Shown here: positions 60,907 to 64,000 of the stretch, piece by piece
Layout: each line of letters begins with the position of its first letter
Numbering within the stretch: the first letter of the stretch is position 1
Origin: Lineus longissimus
Lineage: Eukaryota; Nemertea; Pilidiophora; Heteronemertea; Lineidae
Reading direction: 5' to 3'
Assembly (NCBI RefSeq): GCF_910592395.1
Contig: NC_088309.1
Location: 10,604,501-10,668,500, forward strand
Length of the DNA: 64,000 nt
Position numbers and translations under genes: made by a program
Notes under the pieces: generated by a model
Seen by the model: the letters and a program-made list of their open reading frames with translations, nothing else
Database searches by the model: none
What the model was told of the DNA's origin: nothing

Positions 60907-63624
60907 GATCAGAAATGTCTGAGACAATGCTCAATTAATTCACGAAAGTTGTATACTTTGGAATTGTTCCCGAATATATCCTATTGGGTCGTTGGGAAAG
61001 ATAACTGTTCACGCTTCAGAATGAAAAAGATTTCACATATTATATTGATAAACTGAGTGGGTGGAGCAGGCAACATGAAACTTATCGAGGCTATATCCTA
61101 AATAGCTCCGGTTGTTTAGCTGCTACAGACAACTCTGTCCTTCTCATCGCTAGAATACAAAGACAAGTGCGCATCGTTCAGCAAAGACACTTTCAGAATC
61201 ATGACTCAAGTTAATCTGACAGCAAAAGGAAATTCATAATCAATAGAGATTTGATAACCACCATTAATCTTAAGAAATCACGATGGATTCATAATTCTAT
61301 GACATCATTAAAAGAACCAAATAACGTCTGATTCTGAGGAAGTCCAGGTGACGTCCACAGCCACTTCAAAGATAAGCAATTGTACCAATAAAAGCTAATT
61401 GCTCATTTGCACAGAGTGATTTGCTTAATTCTGTTTCATGATCATTAAACCATCGACTTGATTGCCCAATGAATCTTGTTGGCCTCACCTGAATATCATA
61501 TCGACTAAATTGGTTTGCCTATCAACTAAATCAGATGATAGGTAACTTGATGTTGTTCAAGTCCTCAAATAAAGAGAATTTCCTAGATTTTCACAAAAGA
61601 CAGACTTACGAAGAACATGCCATAGAGAGGTCCGTTAATATCCATGGTCAAGACCTCTGTCTTCTTCGGTGTGAAAATTCACGACTCAAGAGAATCAGAG
61701 TTCATCTCCATGTGAAGATCTTCTAAGGCAAGCATCACTGGCCTTGAACTAGTAGAAAAGCAAACTACGGTTCAAATCTCTTGCACTGGTATGGCTTTGT
61801 GCATTTCACGTTTTGAAATCACTTTAGTCCACCAATTGTTTGAAAATAAGGTCATGTAAGGGAAGAATCCGAAAAATGTCAAAATTTTGGATTGGTGTCA
61901 CTGTTAGCAATGCCTACAGCAATATCACATACTTTAAGTAAGTTGAAGTTCTTTCAAATTAAGTCCCATCTTCTAAGGAAGAATCACTTATTCAATCCCC
62001 AGAGATATATGGTATGCCACTATTACATATAAGACCACTTGAACAGGGTATGGATATCTGTTTTTGTGACTTAAAGTCCTGTTTCTTTCCAAATTCAAGA
62101 AAGACCCAACAATTGCAGTAAACACACATCGTCCAGAAAAAGTGAAAAAATGTAAAGTTGTAAAATCCAAATATCGAAAATGCAATAGTCTGTATGTTTA
62201 TTTCTGCCAATGTCCTGTACATTGAAAGCAAAAGTCGCAATTATTCAAACCTTCATAAAGAAATTCAATATAAAGTTCCCCCATTTAGTATTAATGATAG
62301 GTACGTTCCTAAAGGTCAGCTGTTGGTTATCCAAATCAATCATCTACATGACTCCCCTTTGATCCGTTACCCTTCATTGGGTACATAGCATTATGATTAG
62401 TCCAATTGCACTTTGAAAGACTATCACAGAAACTATTGAAAAAGTCATAAATAGACATATATAAAAGCATAGATGGTGATAATTCTTTGGGAGGAGACTT
62501 CTTGTATAGCAGGACTTTCCTGTAGACTTCAGTTGAAAAGACCTCTACATATCACCAGACATCGGCCAAAAACTTGGTCTGCTTTATTTCACCCACCTTG
62601 CTTACTTATAGACTCAGTTATATCAGAATTTTTGTATTTTTGTATGTATTGTCTCTGCTTATATCAAGAACTCATAATGACTAGTCTTGATCAATCTTCA
62701 GTGAAAACCCTATAAGCATGATTGAGAAGTGCACTCAAATCTTCAGCGGACAGAGTTTCCTTGACATAGATTGGCAACAAACAGCAGAGTAATGTGCAAT
62801 AAAGCAATGATAACATTGACGGAGATGAAGAAAATACTTTTTCTTTTCAAGGGTTAGTGCCCTTCCATTCATATCGAACTAGCAAATCGTCAGCAGAATG
62901 TCCCCAGTGTCCCTCAAAGTGTTTCACTTCCGCGCAATCTAACGTCATTATTGGCCGTTACCTTGAACAACATGAGACATAACAGACTCAGGAAGTGCAT
63001 ATGAATGATTGAGACGGACGGTAACGGCTGGCTGATGCATAATTCATGTTACAAATCTGACTATCAATTCACAACGACCAGTGTAAGGCCATTTAGTCTA
63101 ACTGGCTTAGGAGACAGGTGGCCAAGAAAATACGAAGAGAAATAGTTAGTTCTTCTTAATCAATTGAGGGTGTTTGACATCCCAAAAAACAAACAGGGTA
63201 TCATAAGGATTCAATGATTAATAAAACTGAAACTGAAATACATTTTTTAAACGAGGCAAGCTGAAAACAGCATAACTACTACTTTTTATCAAGACAGAAA
63301 AAGCAAACTCAGAAACTACCAACACAAGCTTCATAACCTTCACCGAGCACACACATCTCAGTAAACTAAGACATTTTCAACCAAAGCCATTTCTTGAAGG
63401 AGTGTGCTTAGATGCTGCTGGGCCAGAGCTTATCATATCAACAGAATTCTATAGTGGTCTCTAAAGATTTGTATCCGAAAAATGTGCACATACAGTTTAC
63501 ATAGTTTTTTTGAACACTTTCTCTATGATCCCAGAATCACCTTGATGGAGGAACCCAGTGAATATCATAAGTGCCATGCCAGCATTATCCTGAGACACAC
63601 CATCCTCAAACTATGCAAATACTG
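60907..63624. other. Non-genic stretch
   Basis: Upstream of the chosen start of the coiled-coil gene. No exon, RNA gene or repeat family recognised on either strand. Confidence 0.45.
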
Positions 63625-63810
63625 TTAAAGGTGGCTATAGGCAGGAGCAAAATGATCAAATTGGTGGTCTTCAGCATATAATAGGGGACTTGGACATGTT
63701 TGATTCAGGGTACAAACCTGGATTCTTTCGATGTACTGTGAGATGAGAGTGACCCCTATCAGTGATTTAGTGTAACTCAATCTGACATCGTACCTATAGT
63801 CTCCCTTTAA
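63625..63810. mobile_element. MITE family B, fifth copy
   Basis: TTAAAGGTGGCTATAGGCAG at one end, CCTATAGTCTCCCTTTAA at the other, TTAA-bounded, with the family core TACTGTGAGATGAGAGTGAC. Confidence 0.8.
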
Positions 63811-64000
63811 CACTGTGCATTACATGGGGAATTACTTTCTGACACATCTGTACGAAAGAACTAAGTTGAAAAATATCGTCCCCTGGTAAGCCCAACAGAA
63901 CTTAATCACATATCACCATAATTGGTTTAGGAGGGAAATTATTTCAAGAATTATCAAGTTTTCAGTGGGTGTCATCAACCGTAAGGTGCTCAGCACTTCA

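Overview
This window is nuclear DNA of an animal, most likely a marine invertebrate. Genes are split by many short GT-AG introns, intergenic space is moderately AT-rich, and there are several families of short inverted-repeat transposons (MITEs), tandem satellites and homopolymer runs. The proteins are recognisably metazoan but diverged from vertebrates. I cannot fix the phylum; a lophotrochozoan such as a mollusc or brachiopod, or an invertebrate deuterostome, would fit. All gene models below were built by hand from splice sites, reading phase and family resemblance.

Layout. 1-13 kb: mostly non-genic, with two weak candidate 3'-terminal exons (318-366 and 3746-3804), MITEs, a 27-bp minisatellite (8.1-8.5 kb) and a possible tRNA-derived SINE (9.2 kb). 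13.2-21.9 kb (minus): a 10-exon gene for a PWWP3A/MUM1 (EXPAND1)-like chromatin protein of about 1,250 residues. 25.1-25.6 kb: a CpG-rich, probably bidirectional promoter region. 26.9-32.7 kb (plus): MRPL24, the mitochondrial ribosomal protein uL24m, in five coding exons. Inside its first intron, on the opposite strand, lies a complete adenosine kinase gene (27.7-29.0 kb) with one small 5' intron and an Arg-rich N-terminus that looks like a mitochondrial presequence. 33.8-39.9 kb (plus): RAD9A in 13 exons, the checkpoint clamp subunit, ending in the conserved PGTPPP / KSLFFG / LAED tail. 39.9-47.2 kb: a satellite field starting a few tens of bases after the RAD9A stop codon. It alternates about-70-bp repeats (type A) with blocks of a second repeat in both orientations (type B) and is organised as a 2.94-kb duplication. 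A small transposon with 33-bp perfect inverted ends sits in it. 47.5-48.0 kb: another diverged repeat. 48.9-52.9 kb: AT-rich sequence that could be a long 3'UTR of the next gene. 52.9-60.9 kb (minus): a nine-exon gene for a 449-residue coiled-coil protein I could not name. 60.9-64 kb: no gene seen.

Functional themes. Two genes belong to the DNA damage response (RAD9A, PWWP3A-like). Between them sit a mitochondrial translation gene and, nested in it, an adenosine kinase that may also be mitochondrial. Whether this grouping means anything is untested. The points most worth checking are the nested, nearly intronless and possibly mitochondrial adenosine kinase; the satellite that begins in the RAD9A 3' end; and the transposon inserted in that satellite with an exact 5-bp target duplication.
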